In this document: in pieces, positions 9,900 to 19,007 of the stretch
Layout: the number at the start of each line of letters is the position of its first letter
Position numbering within the stretch: position 1 is the stretch's first letter
From: Microbacterium sp. AG238
GTDB lineage: Bacteria; Actinomycetota; Actinomycetes; Actinomycetales; Microbacteriaceae
Assembly: GCF_003610405.1 (NCBI RefSeq)
Contig: NZ_RAQC01000002.1
Location: forward strand, 434,001 to 498,000
Length of the DNA: 64,000 nucleotides
Direction of reading: 5' to 3'
Made by a program: the position numbers and the translations under genes
The notes under the pieces: model-generated
Told to the model about the DNA's origin: nothing
Seen by the model: only the letters and a program-made list of their open reading frames with translations
Databases searched by the model: none

Positions 9900-11372
9900 G
9901 TGAGTGAAAAGGTCGACGTCGTCCTGATCGGCGGGGGCATCATGAGTGCCACGCTCGGTGTGCTGCTGAAGCAGCTCCAGCCCGATTGGAAGATCGAGGT
10001 GCACGAGCGCCTGTCGGATCTGGCGCAGGAGAGCTCGAACCCGTGGAACAACGCGGGCACGGGCCACGCTGCGCTGTGCGAGCTGAACTACACGCCCGAG
10101 GCGTCGGACGGCTCCGTCGATCCGGGCAAGGCGATCACGATCAACGAGCAGTTCCAGCAGAGCCGTCAGCTGTGGGCGTCGCTCATCGAGCGCGGCATCC
10201 TCGACGAGCCCTCCACGTTCATCAACGCGACGCCTCACATGACCTTCGTCCGCGGTGAGAAGGACGTCGCCTTCCTCAAGCGGCGCTACGAGGCGCTGAA
10301 GGACCAGCCGTTGTTCGCGGGCATCGAGTACTCCGAGGACTCCCGTGTCATCAACCAGTGGGCGCCATTGCTGATGCAGGAGCGGCGCAAGGGCGAGCCG
10401 TTCGCCGCGACGCGCGTTCCGGCGGGCACGGATGTCGACTTCGGGTCGCTGACCCGTCAGCTGTTCTCCCACCTGCAGGAGCAGGGCGTCGAGGTCATCA
10501 CCGACCGCGAGGTGCGGACGATGACCCGGCAGAAGGACGGCTCGTGGCGAGTCTTCTGGCGCAATCGCCTGGGCAGGACCCCCGGCCACACCGACGCGCG
10601 ATTCGTGTTCGTCGGCGCGGGCGGCTGGGCGCTGAAACTGCTGCAGAAGTCGGGGATCCCCGAGATCAAGGGGTACGGCGTCTTCCCGATCGGCGGACAG
10701 TTCCTCAAGACCACGAACCCCGCCGTCGTGTCGCAGCACAAGGCGAAGGTGTACTCGCAGGCCTCCGTCGGCGCTCCGCCGATGTCGGTTCCCCACCTCG
10801 ACACGCGCGTGGTCGACGGTGAAGCCTCGCTGCTGTTCGGACCGTTCGCGACGTTCAGCCCGAAGTTCCTCAAGAACGGTCGCATCACCGACATCGTCGC
10901 CCAGGTGCGTCCGCACAACCTGTTGCCGATGCTGAAGGTCGCCGTCGACAATCCGAGCCTGATCTCGTACCTCGTGGGCGAGCTGCTGAAGAACCACCGC
11001 AAGAAGGTCGACTCGCTTCGGGTGTTCATGCCGACCGCGAAGGACGAGGACTGGGAGCTGATCCAGGCCGGCCAGCGCGCTCAGGTCATGAAGAAGGACC
11101 CCAAGAAGGGCGGCGTGCTGCAGTTCGGCACCGAGGTCGTGACCTCGGCCGATGGCTCGATCGCGGGCCTGCTGGGCGCCTCGCCGGGCGCTTCGACCGC
11201 GGCATCCATCATGCTCGGACTGCTGAAGACCTGCTTCCCCGATCGCATCGCTGGCTGGGAGCCCGAGCTGAAGAAGCTCATCCCGAGCTACGGCCAGCCG
11301 CTCAACCCGCGCGCCGATGCGGCCCGCGCGTCGATCGCGGCGACGGCCGAAGCGCTCTCGATCAACCCCTGA
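9900..11372 (+). CDS. mqo: malate:quinone oxidoreductase
   Basis: 490 residues. It is a peripheral membrane FAD enzyme that oxidises malate to oxaloacetate and passes electrons to quinone, in parallel with or instead of NAD-malate dehydrogenase in the TCA cycle. 'VDVVLIGGGIMSATLGVLLKQL' near the N-terminus is the Rossmann FAD motif; 'SSNPWNNAGTGHAALCELNYTPE' is a strong Mqo signature; 'GASPGASTAASIMLGLL' closes the FAD domain. GTG at 9900 is chosen because the FAD motif follows directly and a -10 box fits a leaderless transcript; an earlier GTG at 9855 would add 15 unrelated residues. tdk follows after 5 bp, so both are probably on one mRNA. Confidence 0.95.
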   Translation: MSEKVDVVLIGGGIMSATLGVLLKQLQPDWKIEVHERLSDLAQESSNPWNNAGTGHAALCELNYTPEASDGSVDPGKAITINEQFQQSRQLWASLIERGILDEPSTFINATPHMTFVRGEKDVAFLKRRYEALKDQPLFAGIEYSEDSRVINQWAPLLMQERRKGEPFAATRVPAGTDVDFGSLTRQLFSHLQEQGVEVITDREVRTMTRQKDGSWRVFWRNRLGRTPGHTDARFVFVGAGGWALKLLQKSGIPEIKGYGVFPIGGQFLKTTNPAVVSQHKAKVYSQASVGAPPMSVPHLDTRVVDGEASLLFGPFATFSPKFLKNGRITDIVAQVRPHNLLPMLKVAVDNPSLISYLVGELLKNHRKKVDSLRVFMPTAKDEDWELIQAGQRAQVMKKDPKKGGVLQFGTEVVTSADGSIAGLLGASPGASTAASIMLGLLKTCFPDRIAGWEPELKKLIPSYGQPLNPRADAARASIAATAEALSINP

Positions 11373-11377
11373 CGGGC

Positions 11378-11992
11378 ATGGCCAAGCTCTACTTCCGTTA
11401 CGGGGCGATGAACTCCGGCAAGTCGACGGCTCTGCTGCAGGCGGCTTACAACTACGAGGAGCGCGGCCAGCACGTCCTCCTCGCGAAGCCCGAGATCGAC
11501 ACCAAGGGTGCCGGGCAGATCGCCAGCCGGCTGGGTGTCGAGCGCGACGTCGACTTCCTCGTCGGTGCCGACGACGACCTGCGAGCCGTGTTCGGCGTCC
11601 ATCGCGAGCGTGTGCGGGCGGAGACGGGGGCGGATGTCGCGTGCCTCCTCATCGACGAAGCGCAGTTCCTGACGTCGGAGCAGGTCGACGATCTGCTGCG
11701 GACCGTGGTCGAGGAGAACGTGCCGGTGCTCGCCTACGGCATCCGCACCGATTTCCAGACCCGGGCCTTTCCCGGATCCGCTCGTCTGATGGAGCTCGCG
11801 CACAGCCTCGAAGAGCTCAAGACGATCTGTCGCTGCGGGCGGAAGGCGCTGTTCAACGCCCGTCTGGTCGGCGGCCGCTTCGTGTTCGAGGGCGACCAGG
11901 TGGCGATCGACGAGCTCGCCCGCGACCGCGTCACCTACGAGTCGATGTGCGCCGAGTGCTACCTCCGCGAGTCGGGTGGTCGTCTCGCCTGA
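11378..11992 (+). CDS. tdk: thymidine kinase
   Basis: 204 residues, type II (TK1-like). It phosphorylates thymidine to dTMP for salvage. 'GAMNSGKST' at residues 9-17 is the Walker A loop, 'LLIDEAQFL' the DEAQ box with the catalytic Glu, and 'CRCGRKA' with 'CAECY' near the C-terminus are the four zinc ligands of the lasso domain. It sits 5 bp after mqo. All key residues are present. Confidence 0.95.
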   Translation: MAKLYFRYGAMNSGKSTALLQAAYNYEERGQHVLLAKPEIDTKGAGQIASRLGVERDVDFLVGADDDLRAVFGVHRERVRAETGADVACLLIDEAQFLTSEQVDDLLRTVVEENVPVLAYGIRTDFQTRAFPGSARLMELAHSLEELKTICRCGRKALFNARLVGGRFVFEGDQVAIDELARDRVTYESMCAECYLRESGGRLA

Positions 11993-12037
11993 CGAGTCGG
12001 GCCTCTGATACGTTTCACGACGCGCCCGTCTCGGGCT

Positions 12038-12076
12038 TTGCGCGGTCAGACCACAAGATGTATCGTGGTCCGGCCA
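12038..12076 (+). promoter_or_regulatory. promoter with two LldR-type operator sites
   Basis: TTGCGC (12038-12043) and TATCGT (12061-12066), 17 bp apart, form a good promoter. CGGTCAGACCA (12043-12053, in the spacer) and TGGTCCGGCCA (12066-12076, at the edge of the -10) each match the LldR consensus TNGTNNNACNA at all but one fixed base. Their centres are 23 bp apart, about two helical turns. Bound regulator would block polymerase, so autorepression and lactate induction are likely. Confidence 0.65.
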
Positions 12077-12093
12077 CCAACGAGAGGGGCGTC

Positions 12094-12813
12094 ATGGCTG
12101 ACGGAACCCCGGCGCGCGCCTGGCGCGTCGTACTGGAGAAGATCGAGTCCGATCTTCTCGCCGGCAAGCTCGGTCCCGGCGACCGGCTGCCGTCCGAACG
12201 CGACCTCGTCGCACAGCTCGGCGTCGGGCGTTCGAGCGTCCGAGAGGCGTTGCGCGTGCTCGAAGTCATGGGCCTCATCCGCACCGCGACCGGTTCGGGC
12301 CCCAGCGCCGGCGCGATCGTGGTCGCGCGGCCGACCGGCGGCATGCAGGCTCTGCTGCGCCTGCAGGTCGCCGCGCAGGGCTTCGCGATCTCGGATGTCG
12401 TGAACACGCGTCTCCTGCTCGAGGAGTGGGTGGCCGGCGAGCTCGCCGGCTCGTCCGACGTCGACCTCGAACGGGCCCGCGAAGCGCTCCGCGCGATGGA
12501 TGCCCCGGGCCTCAGTCCCGCCGACTTCCTGGCGCTGGACGCCCAGTTCCACGTCGCCCTGGCCGAGGCGTCGGGAAATGAGGTCGTCGCGGCGATGATG
12601 GCTGGCCTTCGCTCCTCGATCGAGGACTACGTGCTCGAAGGCGCTGCGCGCATTCCCGACTGGAACAGCACCGTCGATCGGCTGCGTGACGAGCACAACG
12701 CGATCGTGGTCGCGATCGACGAGCGGCGGGTCGCGGATGCCCGCACCGCCGTCCGTGACCACATCACGGGGTACTACGCGTCCGCGAACCCCGTCCGCCC
12801 CGAATCCGCCTGA
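12094..12813 (+). CDS. GntR/FCD-family regulator, LldR-like
   Basis: 239 residues. Residues ~8-75 are a GntR winged helix ('GDRLPSERDLVAQLGVGRSSVREALRVLEVMGLI'); residues ~95-225 are an all-helical FCD domain whose 'DAQFHVALAEASGNEVV' and 'DEHNAIVVAIDERRVADARTAVRDHI' supply the usual metal and effector histidines. FCD regulators sense small organic acids. lldD lies 48 bp downstream and LldR-type sites overlap the promoter, so a lactate-responsive repressor of this operon is the natural reading. GAGAGGGG at 12082-12089 precedes the ATG. Confidence 0.88.
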   Translation: MADGTPARAWRVVLEKIESDLLAGKLGPGDRLPSERDLVAQLGVGRSSVREALRVLEVMGLIRTATGSGPSAGAIVVARPTGGMQALLRLQVAAQGFAISDVVNTRLLLEEWVAGELAGSSDVDLERAREALRAMDAPGLSPADFLALDAQFHVALAEASGNEVVAAMMAGLRSSIEDYVLEGAARIPDWNSTVDRLRDEHNAIVVAIDERRVADARTAVRDHITGYYASANPVRPESA

Positions 12814-12861
12814 ACCATCCGGCCCGACCCCTTCGGCCATCGGCCGGAACAGAGGAGAAAC

Positions 12862-14145
12862 ATGGTCACCCGCCAGCTGCCCAAGATCCCCGAGCTGCTC
12901 GAACTCATGCAGTTCAAAGCTCCCGACCTCAACGGTCGTCGTCGCCGGCTCTCAGCGGCCCTGACGATCGACGACCTGCGGACGATCGCGAAGCGTCGCA
13001 CGCCCAAGGCCGCATTCGACTACACCGACGGTGCCGCGGAGGGCGAGATCTCGCTCGCGCGAGCGCGCCAGGCGTTCCAGGACATCGAGTTCCACCCCGA
13101 CATCCTGCGTCCGGCCGAGTCGGTCGACATGTCGACGGAGATCCTCGGTGGACGTTCGGCGCTGCCCTTCGGCATCGCCCCGACGGGGTTCACCCGCCTC
13201 ATGCAGACCGAGGGCGAGAGCGCCGGGGCATCTGCGGCGGGAGCCGCCGGCATCCCGTTCACCCTCTCGACGCTCGGGACGACCTCGATCGAGGGTGTGC
13301 GCGCCGCCAACCCGCATGGGCGCAACTGGTTCCAGCTCTACGTCATGCGCGATCGCGAGATCTCGTACGGTCTTGTGAAGCGGGCCGCGGAGGCGGGCTT
13401 CGACACGCTCATGTTCACCGTCGACACCCCGGTCGCCGGCGCGCGACTGCGTGACAAGCGCAACGGGTTCTCGATCCCGCCCGCCCTGACCGTCGGCACG
13501 ATCGTCAACGCGATCCCGCGGCCCTGGTGGTGGATCGACTTCCTCACCACACCCAAGCTCGAGTTCGCGTCGCTGACGACGACCGGCGGCACCGTCGGCG
13601 AGCTCCTCAACGCCGCGATGGACCCGACGATCAGTTACGACGACCTCGAGGTCATCCGCGGCATGTGGCCTGGAAAGATCGTCGTGAAGGGCGTGCAGAA
13701 CGTCGAGGACTCCAAGCGTCTCATCGACCTCGGCGTCGACGGCATCGTGCTCTCGAACCACGGTGGTCGCCAGCTCGACCGTGCACCCGTGCCGTTCCAC
13801 CTTCTGCCCCAGGTCGTGCGCGAAGTCGGCAAGGATGCGACGGTCATGGTCGACACCGGCATCATGAACGGCGCCGACATCGTCGCCTCGGTCGCGCAGG
13901 GCGCGAAGTTCACGCTCATCGGGCGCGCGTACCTCTACGGCCTGATGGCGGGCGGTCGCCAGGGCGTCGACCGGACGATCGCGATCCTCCGCAGCGAGAT
14001 CGAGCGCACGATGCAGCTGCTCGGTGTCTCGAGCCTCGACGAGCTCGAGCCGCGTCACGTCACGCAACTGCAGCGGCTCGTGCCGATCGCAGGCTCAGCG
14101 CCGCGCCGCACCGCCGCGCGCGCCAAGACCGCGTCTCGAGCCTGA
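12862..14145 (+). CDS. lldD: quinone-dependent L-lactate dehydrogenase
   Basis: 427 residues, close to C. glutamicum LldD (420). It is an FMN enzyme of the alpha-hydroxy-acid oxidase family that oxidises L-lactate to pyruvate and feeds electrons to the quinone pool at the membrane. Visible: '[18 protein letters not shown]' and '[12 protein letters not shown]' (FMN binding), '[18 protein letters not shown]', and '[10 protein letters not shown]' with catalytic His300 and the substrate Arg. Ribosome binding site AGGAG at 12851-12856. Lactate 2-monooxygenase is a close relative that sequence reading cannot fully exclude; the LldR-like gene upstream favours dehydrogenase. Confidence 0.92.
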   Translation: MVTRQLPKIPELLELMQFKAPDLNGRRRRLSAALTIDDLRTIAKRRTPKAAFDYTDGAAEGEISLARARQAFQDIEFHPDILRPAESVDMSTEILGGRSALPFGIAPTGFTRLMQTEGESAGASAAGAAGIPFTLSTLGTTSIEGVRAANPHGRNWFQLYVMRDREISYGLVKRAAEAGFDTLMFTVDTPVAGARLRDKRNGFSIPPALTVGTIVNAIPRPWWWIDFLTTPKLEFASLTTTGGTVGELLNAAMDPTISYDDLEVIRGMWPGKIVVKGVQNVEDSKRLIDLGVDGIVLSNHGGRQLDRAPVPFHLLPQVVREVGKDATVMVDTGIMNGADIVASVAQGAKFTLIGRAYLYGLMAGGRQGVDRTIAILRSEIERTMQLLGVSSLDELEPRHVTQLQRLVPIAGSAPRRTAARAKTASRA

Positions 14146-14184
14146 CGGCGGGACGCGCGGCGGGACCGACGGGCAGCAAAGCAA

Positions 14185-14230
14185 CGGGCCCCGGAACCGG
14201 CAGTCGGTCGACTGCGGGCTCCGGGGCCCG
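14185..14230. terminator. terminator hairpin between lldD and the HAD phosphatase gene
   Basis: CGGGCCCCGGA at 14185-14195 pairs perfectly with 14220-14230. The loop can extend the stem through a second pairing, CAGTC with GACTG. It lies between convergent genes and lacks a clear T run, so termination strength is uncertain. Confidence 0.6.
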
Positions 14231-14263
14231 GATGTGTTCCGCGATGTCGTCCGCGTCAGCGGG

Positions 14264-15028
14264 TCATCGCAGGGGGAGCGTGGGGATGAGCTGGTCGAGG
14301 AAGTCGGCGGTGTCCTCCCAGCCCTCGACCGCGTGACAGGCCACGCCCATCGCGAGCACGGGGTAGTCGTTGCCGTTCTCGTCGAGGCGGTCTCCGACGA
14401 ACAGGATGTCGTCCTGGGGGATGCCGGACTGCTCGATGAGACGCGTCATGCCGTAGGCCTTGTCGATGCCGCGCTCGGTGATGTCGACGGACGTCGACCC
14501 GCCCGCGCGCACCTCGAGGTCGGGGATGCGGTCTGCCACCGCCGCGCGGAGTGCGTTCTTCTTCTCGCCGGTCGGATCCCACGCCATCTTGGCGTCGACG
14601 GGAGCCTGCTGACCCAGTGCGGAGAAGGTGATCTGCGATCCGCGGTCCTCGAGAATCGGGCCCCAGGTCTCGCTCTCCCACAGGTCGAGGCGGCGCGCTT
14701 CCTCCTCGACCGCGGCGAGGGCGCGCGACTTCTGGTCGTCGGTCAGCGACCGAGCGTAGATCGTCTCGATGCCGGCGGGGGAGAGGCGGTAATACTGCGT
14801 GCCGCACGTCGGCAGCAGGTGGAAGTGCGACAGCAGCTCGGCATCCGTCTCCGGCAGCTGGTCGACGACCTGCGCCGTGAACTGCGCGAGCTGTCCGCCC
14901 GAGATGATCGCGACCTCGACGCGGGCTGCGAGATCCAGGAGCTGGCGGCCGATGCGGGGATCGATGGCGCTCTTCGAAGGGGCGAGGGTGTCGTCGAGGT
15001 CGAAGGCGACCAGGCGGGGGATGGGCAT
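14264..15028 (-). CDS. HAD-superfamily (IIB) sugar phosphatase or phosphomannomutase-like
   Basis: 254 residues. 'LVAFDLDDTLAPS' near residue 6 is HAD motif I with the nucleophile Asp and the general acid two residues on; 'IISGG' is motif II; 'ILFVGDRLDENGNDYPVLAMG' is motif IV with the metal-binding Asp residues. The cap of about 110 residues between motifs II and III is the IIB type found in sucrose/trehalose phosphatases and eukaryote-like phosphomannomutases. The substrate cannot be read from sequence; a sugar phosphate is expected. The ATG at 15028 starts directly before motif I. Confidence 0.8.
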   Translation of the reverse strand: MPIPRLVAFDLDDTLAPSKSAIDPRIGRQLLDLAARVEVAIISGGQLAQFTAQVVDQLPETDAELLSHFHLLPTCGTQYYRLSPAGIETIYARSLTDDQKSRALAAVEEEARRLDLWESETWGPILEDRGSQITFSALGQQAPVDAKMAWDPTGEKKNALRAAVADRIPDLEVRAGGSTSVDITERGIDKAYGMTRLIEQSGIPQDDILFVGDRLDENGNDYPVLAMGVACHAVEGWEDTADFLDQLIPTLPLR

Positions 15029-15055
15029 CCGTGCTCCGTTCTCCGGTGGCGTGAA

Positions 15056-15083
15056 AGAGGCCCCGCCTCGCGGCGGAGCCTCT
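15056..15083 (-). terminator. terminator of tRNA-Pro
   Basis: AGAGG at 15056-15060 pairs with CCTCT at 15079-15083 and the stem continues through the GC-rich middle with a TCGC loop. Read on the minus strand it ends in CTCTTTC. It lies immediately downstream of the tRNA and ahead of the HAD gene start. Confidence 0.65.
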
Positions 15084-15089
15084 TCGCTG

Positions 15090-15163
15090 TCGGGGTGACA
15101 GGATTTGAACCTGCGGCCTCGTCGTCCCGAACGACGCGCGCTACCAAGCTGCGCCACACCCCG
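15090..15163 (-). tRNA. tRNA-Pro (anticodon CGG)
   Basis: A complete cloverleaf reads on the minus strand: 7-bp acceptor CGGGGTG/CACCCCG, D stem GCGC/GCGC, anticodon stem CGTCG/CGACG around loop TTCGGGA (anticodon CGG, reads CCG), T arm with TTCAAAT, discriminator A at 15090. CCA is not encoded (CAG follows). CCG is a common proline codon at this GC content. Confidence 0.97.
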
Positions 15164-15211
15164 TGGCAACCCTCCAAGCTTACCCCGATCTCGTCCGGAA
15201 GACGAATCGGC

Positions 15212-16141
15212 TCACGCTCGCGCGCGCAGGGCGAGGACCGATGCCTCGGGGCGGCAGCCGAACCGTACGGGGGCGTAGATCGAGTGGCCGAGGCCGGCGC
15301 TGACGTTGAGCGGCACGTCGTCGGGTCCCCACGTGCTGAGCCCCCGCGCCTGGTCGAGCGGGATGTCGCAGTTGGCGACGAGAGCGCGCGACGAGAAGGG
15401 GATGCGGACCTGCCCGCCGTGCGTGTGGCCGCCGAAGATCATGTCGGTTCCCAGGTCGACGAAACGGTCGAGCACGCGACGATACGGAGCGTGGGTGACG
15501 CCGAGCGTCAGGTCAGCGCGCTTGCGACCTTCCAGAGCCGCCAGGGCGCCGGGGAGGGCGTCGAGGTCGTCCCAGTCGCGGTGCGCGTCGTCGACACCGA
15601 CACCAGTGATCCGCAGTCCGGAGACGCGCACCGCAGCGGCCGCGTTGTCGAGCTCGGACCAGCCGAGGTCGTCGGTGAAGAAGGCATCCATCGCCTCGGT
15701 GTCGAGCTTCGCGGCGGTCTGGGGGTACTTCGAGGGCCCGGTGAAGTAGCGCACGGGGTTTCGCCCGCTCGGCTCGTATACGTCATTCGACCCGTGAACG
15801 AAGAACCCGGGCACTCCTCGTAGGGGAGAGAAGGCGCGACGGATGCCGTCGAGACCGCGGGCGTGCCCGAGGTTGTCACCCGTGTTGATCACCAGGTCGG
15901 GCTGCGTCTGCTCGGCGAGGTCGGCGATCCACCGCTGCTTGCGCTTCTGCCAGGGCGCCATGTGGGCATCGGAGAGGTGCAGGACGGTGATACTCGGGCT
16001 GCCCGGTGGCAGCACGTGGAGCTCGTGGCGCCGTGCGGTGAACAGGTAGCGCTCGATGCCGACTCCCCAGACGATCGCACCGCCGGCGCCCAGGGCGCCG
16101 GCGGTGGCGATCGTGGAGAGCGTCTTGTGGACGCCTGCCAT
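15212..16141 (-). CDS. membrane-anchored metallophosphoesterase
   Basis: 309 residues. A hydrophobic N-terminal segment (about residues 6-28) is a signal anchor. The calcineurin-like metal site follows: 'LHLSDAHM' (DxH), 'VINTGDNLGH' (GDN), 'VHGSNDVY' (GND/GNH position) and 'FGGHTHGGQV' (GHTH). Such proteins hydrolyse phosphomonoesters or phosphodiesters with two metal ions; the substrate is unknown. Its ATG shares one base with the stop of the PBP gene (TGATG at 16139-16143), so translation is probably coupled, and this pairing is common in actinobacteria. Confidence 0.88.
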   Translation of the reverse strand: MAGVHKTLSTIATAGALGAGGAIVWGVGIERYLFTARRHELHVLPPGSPSITVLHLSDAHMAPWQKRKQRWIADLAEQTQPDLVINTGDNLGHARGLDGIRRAFSPLRGVPGFFVHGSNDVYEPSGRNPVRYFTGPSKYPQTAAKLDTEAMDAFFTDDLGWSELDNAAAAVRVSGLRITGVGVDDAHRDWDDLDALPGALAALEGRKRADLTLGVTHAPYRRVLDRFVDLGTDMIFGGHTHGGQVRIPFSSRALVANCDIPLDQARGLSTWGPDDVPLNVSAGLGHSIYAPVRFGCRPEASVLALRARA

Positions 16142-18678
16142 CAGCAGTTCTTTGCGGTGTACTCGATGGTGATCTGCGTGCCGCGGCCGACCGCCTCGCC
16201 GGCTGCCGGGCTCGTGCCCGTCACCGTCGGCTGCGGTGGGTCGTCCTTCTCGGTACACGCCGTCGTCACGCTCGTGAAGCCCGCGGCTCGCAGTTGGCGT
16301 TCCGCCTCCTGCGGGTTGCCCGTGACCGGCGGTACCGTCGCGCCCTGACCGTTGCTCGGGGCGATGGTCACCGTCGTGCCGCCCGGGGCGCGGCCCGCAC
16401 CCGGGTCCTGCGACACGATCCGGCCCTCGGGCTCGGTCGAGTCGGTGGGCTCGGCGACGTTCACCGTGAAGCCGGCCGCCTCGAGGGTGCCGCGTGCCTC
16501 GTCCACGGTCTGCCCCACGACGTTCGGCAGATCCGTCAGGACGTTCTTCGTGAGGTTCGTGTCCGGGGTCGGGAAGCGATCGCCACCGAACTTGGCGTTC
16601 GCCGCTCCCTGCATCTTCGGCCAGATCGCGTTTCGGATCTGATCGAGACGCCAGCCGTTGACGCGGTATTCGTTGAGCTTTGCGAAGCCGTCGACGTTGC
16701 CGACCCAGACCACGGTGGCGACCTTGGTGCTCGCGCCGTCCATCCACGTGTGCTCGTACTCGTGGATACCGGTCTTGCCGAACACCGGCACGCCGTCGAA
16801 GATGCGCGCGCCCTGACCCGTTGCATTCATGACGCCCTCGAGCGCGAAGGCGGCGGTGGCGGCGACGTTGGCCGAGATGGCCTGGTCGCAGCTGGTCTGC
16901 GGCGTGATGTCGGTGCCGTCGGACTTCACCGCCCGATCGATGACCTTGGGCTCGCAGCGCATGCCGCCGCCGGCGACTGCGGCGTACGCCTCCGCCATGT
17001 CGATGGGCGCGACCGCGGCGGAGCCGAGTACGTCGTAGGGGTTGTTGTTGACGTCCAGCGGGTCGCCGTTGGACTGCATGACACCCATCTTCATCGCGAC
17101 CTGGTTGGTCGAGCACACCGAGATGCGCTCGGCCATCGCGAGGAAGCCGGAGTTGAGGGAGTCTTCGGTGAACTTCTTGATGGTGCCCGAGTAGCCGTTG
17201 CTGCTCTGGAAGTTGCCGATCTCGTTCTGACGGCCGCTGTTGCCGGTGCGGACGTTCTGGGTGGCGCCGTCGCAGCTGGTCAGCACGCGCTTGTTCCCGA
17301 CACGGCCGTTGATCACTTCGTTGATGGAGTGACCCTGCTCGAGCCAGTTGATGAGGCTGAACACCTTGTAGGTCGAGCCCGCGGAGTGACCACCGCCGCC
17401 GTCCTGGTTGCGCACGTTGTAGTTGACGGGCGTGGTGGAGTTGTCCGACGCGACGGGCGCGAACGGACGGTTCTGCACCATCGAGAGCACACGTCCGGTG
17501 CCGACCTCGACCTGGACACCCGAGGCGCCGAGGTTCAGGCGGTCATCGGTGGCGGGAACGACCGACATCGCGTCGAGCGCGGCATCCTGCAGCTGCGGGT
17601 CGAGCGTCGTGTAGATCTTCATGCCGCCGCGGCGCAGGTTCTGCTGGCGCTCTTCGAGCGACTCGCCGAAGGCCGGGTCGTCGAGGACGATGTTGCGGAC
17701 GTACTCGCAGAAGAACTCCGCGCCGGCTGCGAGCTGGCAGCCCTGCGGGCGCTCCTGGATGTTGGGGGTGATGGGCTCCGCGACGGCAGCATCCCGCTCT
17801 TCCTGCGTGATCTTCCCGTCGGAGAGCATGCGGTTCAGCACGTAGACCTGGCGGTCCTTCGTCAGCTCGTAGCCGTTCGCGGCGCCGTTCGACTCGCTGT
17901 CGGGGCGGTCGAGACGGTAGGTGTTCGGCTCCTGCACCATGCCGGCGATCGCCGCGGCCTGGCCGATCGTGAGCTGCGAAGCCGGCACGCCGAAGTAATA
18001 CTGCGCGGCCGCGCCGATGCCGTAGACGGTGCCGCCGAAGTGCGCGATGTTGAGGTAGCCGAGCAGGATCTCGTTCTTCGGATACCGCTTCTCGAGCTGA
18101 ATCGCGTACCGCATCTCCTGCAGCTTGCGCTCGATGCCGTCGGTGCCGGAGGAGACGGTGGTCGAGCGGAAGCACGCCTCGACCTCGTCCTGCGACTTGG
18201 CCTCCTTCTCGCACGCCTGCTGCAGCACGTTCTTGACGTACTGCTGCGTGATCGACGAGCCACCGCGGGTGTCGCCGCCGCGCAGGTTGCCGAACACGGC
18301 GCTGGCGGTGCCGAGCAGGTCGACGCCGCCGTGGGTGTAGTAGTTCTTGTCCTCACTCGAGGTGATCGCGTCGAACATGACCGGCGCGACCTCGTCCCAC
18401 GTGACCGGGATGCGGTTCTGGTCGTAGAACTGGGTCATGAGGACGTCGTTGCCGTCGGCGTCCTTGCGGTAGAACTCGGTCGGCAGCATGAGCTCGTCGA
18501 CTTCGAGATAGCTCGGCATGTTGTCGAAGACGTCGATCGCGCTGGTCGCGGCGTAACCCGACACGGCGATGGCGGGGGTCACGGTGGCGGTGACGAGGAT
18601 CCCGGCCACAGCGCTCAGGCCGACCAGGCCGGCGAGACCGCCGAGCACACCGGTGGCCGTGCGTTTCTTGTGAGGCAT
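16141..18678 (-). CDS. class A penicillin-binding protein with PASTA domains
   Basis: 845 residues. It is a bifunctional peptidoglycan transglycosylase/transpeptidase anchored by one N-terminal membrane helix (about residues 12-40). The GT51 domain has 'SSEDKNYYTHGGVD' (catalytic Glu near residue 109) and 'GGSSITQQYVKN'. The transpeptidase domain has Ser435 and Lys438 in 'STYK', an 'STN' motif and 'GKTG' with Lys635. Two PASTA repeats end the protein ('DLPNVVGQTVDEARGTLEAAGF' and 'TVPPVTGNPQEAERQLRAAGF'). TACGAT (complement of 18685-18690) lies 6 nt before the ATG, implying a leaderless mRNA and supporting this start. Confidence 0.95.
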   Translation of the reverse strand: MPHKKRTATGVLGGLAGLVGLSAVAGILVTATVTPAIAVSGYAATSAIDVFDNMPSYLEVDELMLPTEFYRKDADGNDVLMTQFYDQNRIPVTWDEVAPVMFDAITSSEDKNYYTHGGVDLLGTASAVFGNLRGGDTRGGSSITQQYVKNVLQQACEKEAKSQDEVEACFRSTTVSSGTDGIERKLQEMRYAIQLEKRYPKNEILLGYLNIAHFGGTVYGIGAAAQYYFGVPASQLTIGQAAAIAGMVQEPNTYRLDRPDSESNGAANGYELTKDRQVYVLNRMLSDGKITQEERDAAVAEPITPNIQERPQGCQLAAGAEFFCEYVRNIVLDDPAFGESLEERQQNLRRGGMKIYTTLDPQLQDAALDAMSVVPATDDRLNLGASGVQVEVGTGRVLSMVQNRPFAPVASDNSTTPVNYNVRNQDGGGGHSAGSTYKVFSLINWLEQGHSINEVINGRVGNKRVLTSCDGATQNVRTGNSGRQNEIGNFQSSNGYSGTIKKFTEDSLNSGFLAMAERISVCSTNQVAMKMGVMQSNGDPLDVNNNPYDVLGSAAVAPIDMAEAYAAVAGGGMRCEPKVIDRAVKSDGTDITPQTSCDQAISANVAATAAFALEGVMNATGQGARIFDGVPVFGKTGIHEYEHTWMDGASTKVATVVWVGNVDGFAKLNEYRVNGWRLDQIRNAIWPKMQGAANAKFGGDRFPTPDTNLTKNVLTDLPNVVGQTVDEARGTLEAAGFTVNVAEPTDSTEPEGRIVSQDPGAGRAPGGTTVTIAPSNGQGATVPPVTGNPQEAERQLRAAGFTSVTTACTEKDDPPQPTVTGTSPAAGEAVGRGTQITIEYTAKNC

Positions 18679-18785
18679 AGGGTGATCGTAAGCGAGATAC
18701 CTGGGCATCCGCCTCAGGACCACCCCTTGCGCGCGTGCCTCCGCGCATGTCGGCGCGCGAGCGACAGCCACAGAACGGAGCCCCG

Positions 18786-19007
18786 ATGACGACGTGGGAG
18801 TACCTCACGACGCCCCTGCTGATCCACAACACGGCGGCGATCCTGAACAACTGGGGCAAGCAGGGCTGGGAGCTCGTGCAGGTCGTTCCCGGCCCCGAGG
18901 GCGGGCTCGTGGCGTACTTCAAGCGGCCCGTCGGCGGGGGAGCGGCCAACGCCGGTCTCGGTGCCGCCCATCAAGCGGCCCAGCAGTTCGAGGGGACGGG
19001 CTCATGA
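18786..19007 (+). CDS. DUF4177-like small protein
   Basis: 73 residues: 'TTWEYLTTPLLIHNTAAILNNWGKQGWELVQVV' followed by a short polar tail. This is the conserved small protein often found beside the PBP and RidA genes in actinobacteria. Function unknown; the W-E-Y...GWELV pattern fits DUF4177. Start at 18786 preceded by ACGGAG. It overlaps the RidA gene by 4 bp (ATGA), so the two are co-translated. Confidence 0.8.
   Translation: MTTWEYLTTPLLIHNTAAILNNWGKQGWELVQVVPGPEGGLVAYFKRPVGGGAANAGLGAAHQAAQQFEGTGS

Noticed and set aside
12862-14145. Glycolate or FMN-dependent mandelate-type oxidase instead of LldD
   Set aside because: The length, FMN blocks and the LldR-like gene with matching operators favour lactate.
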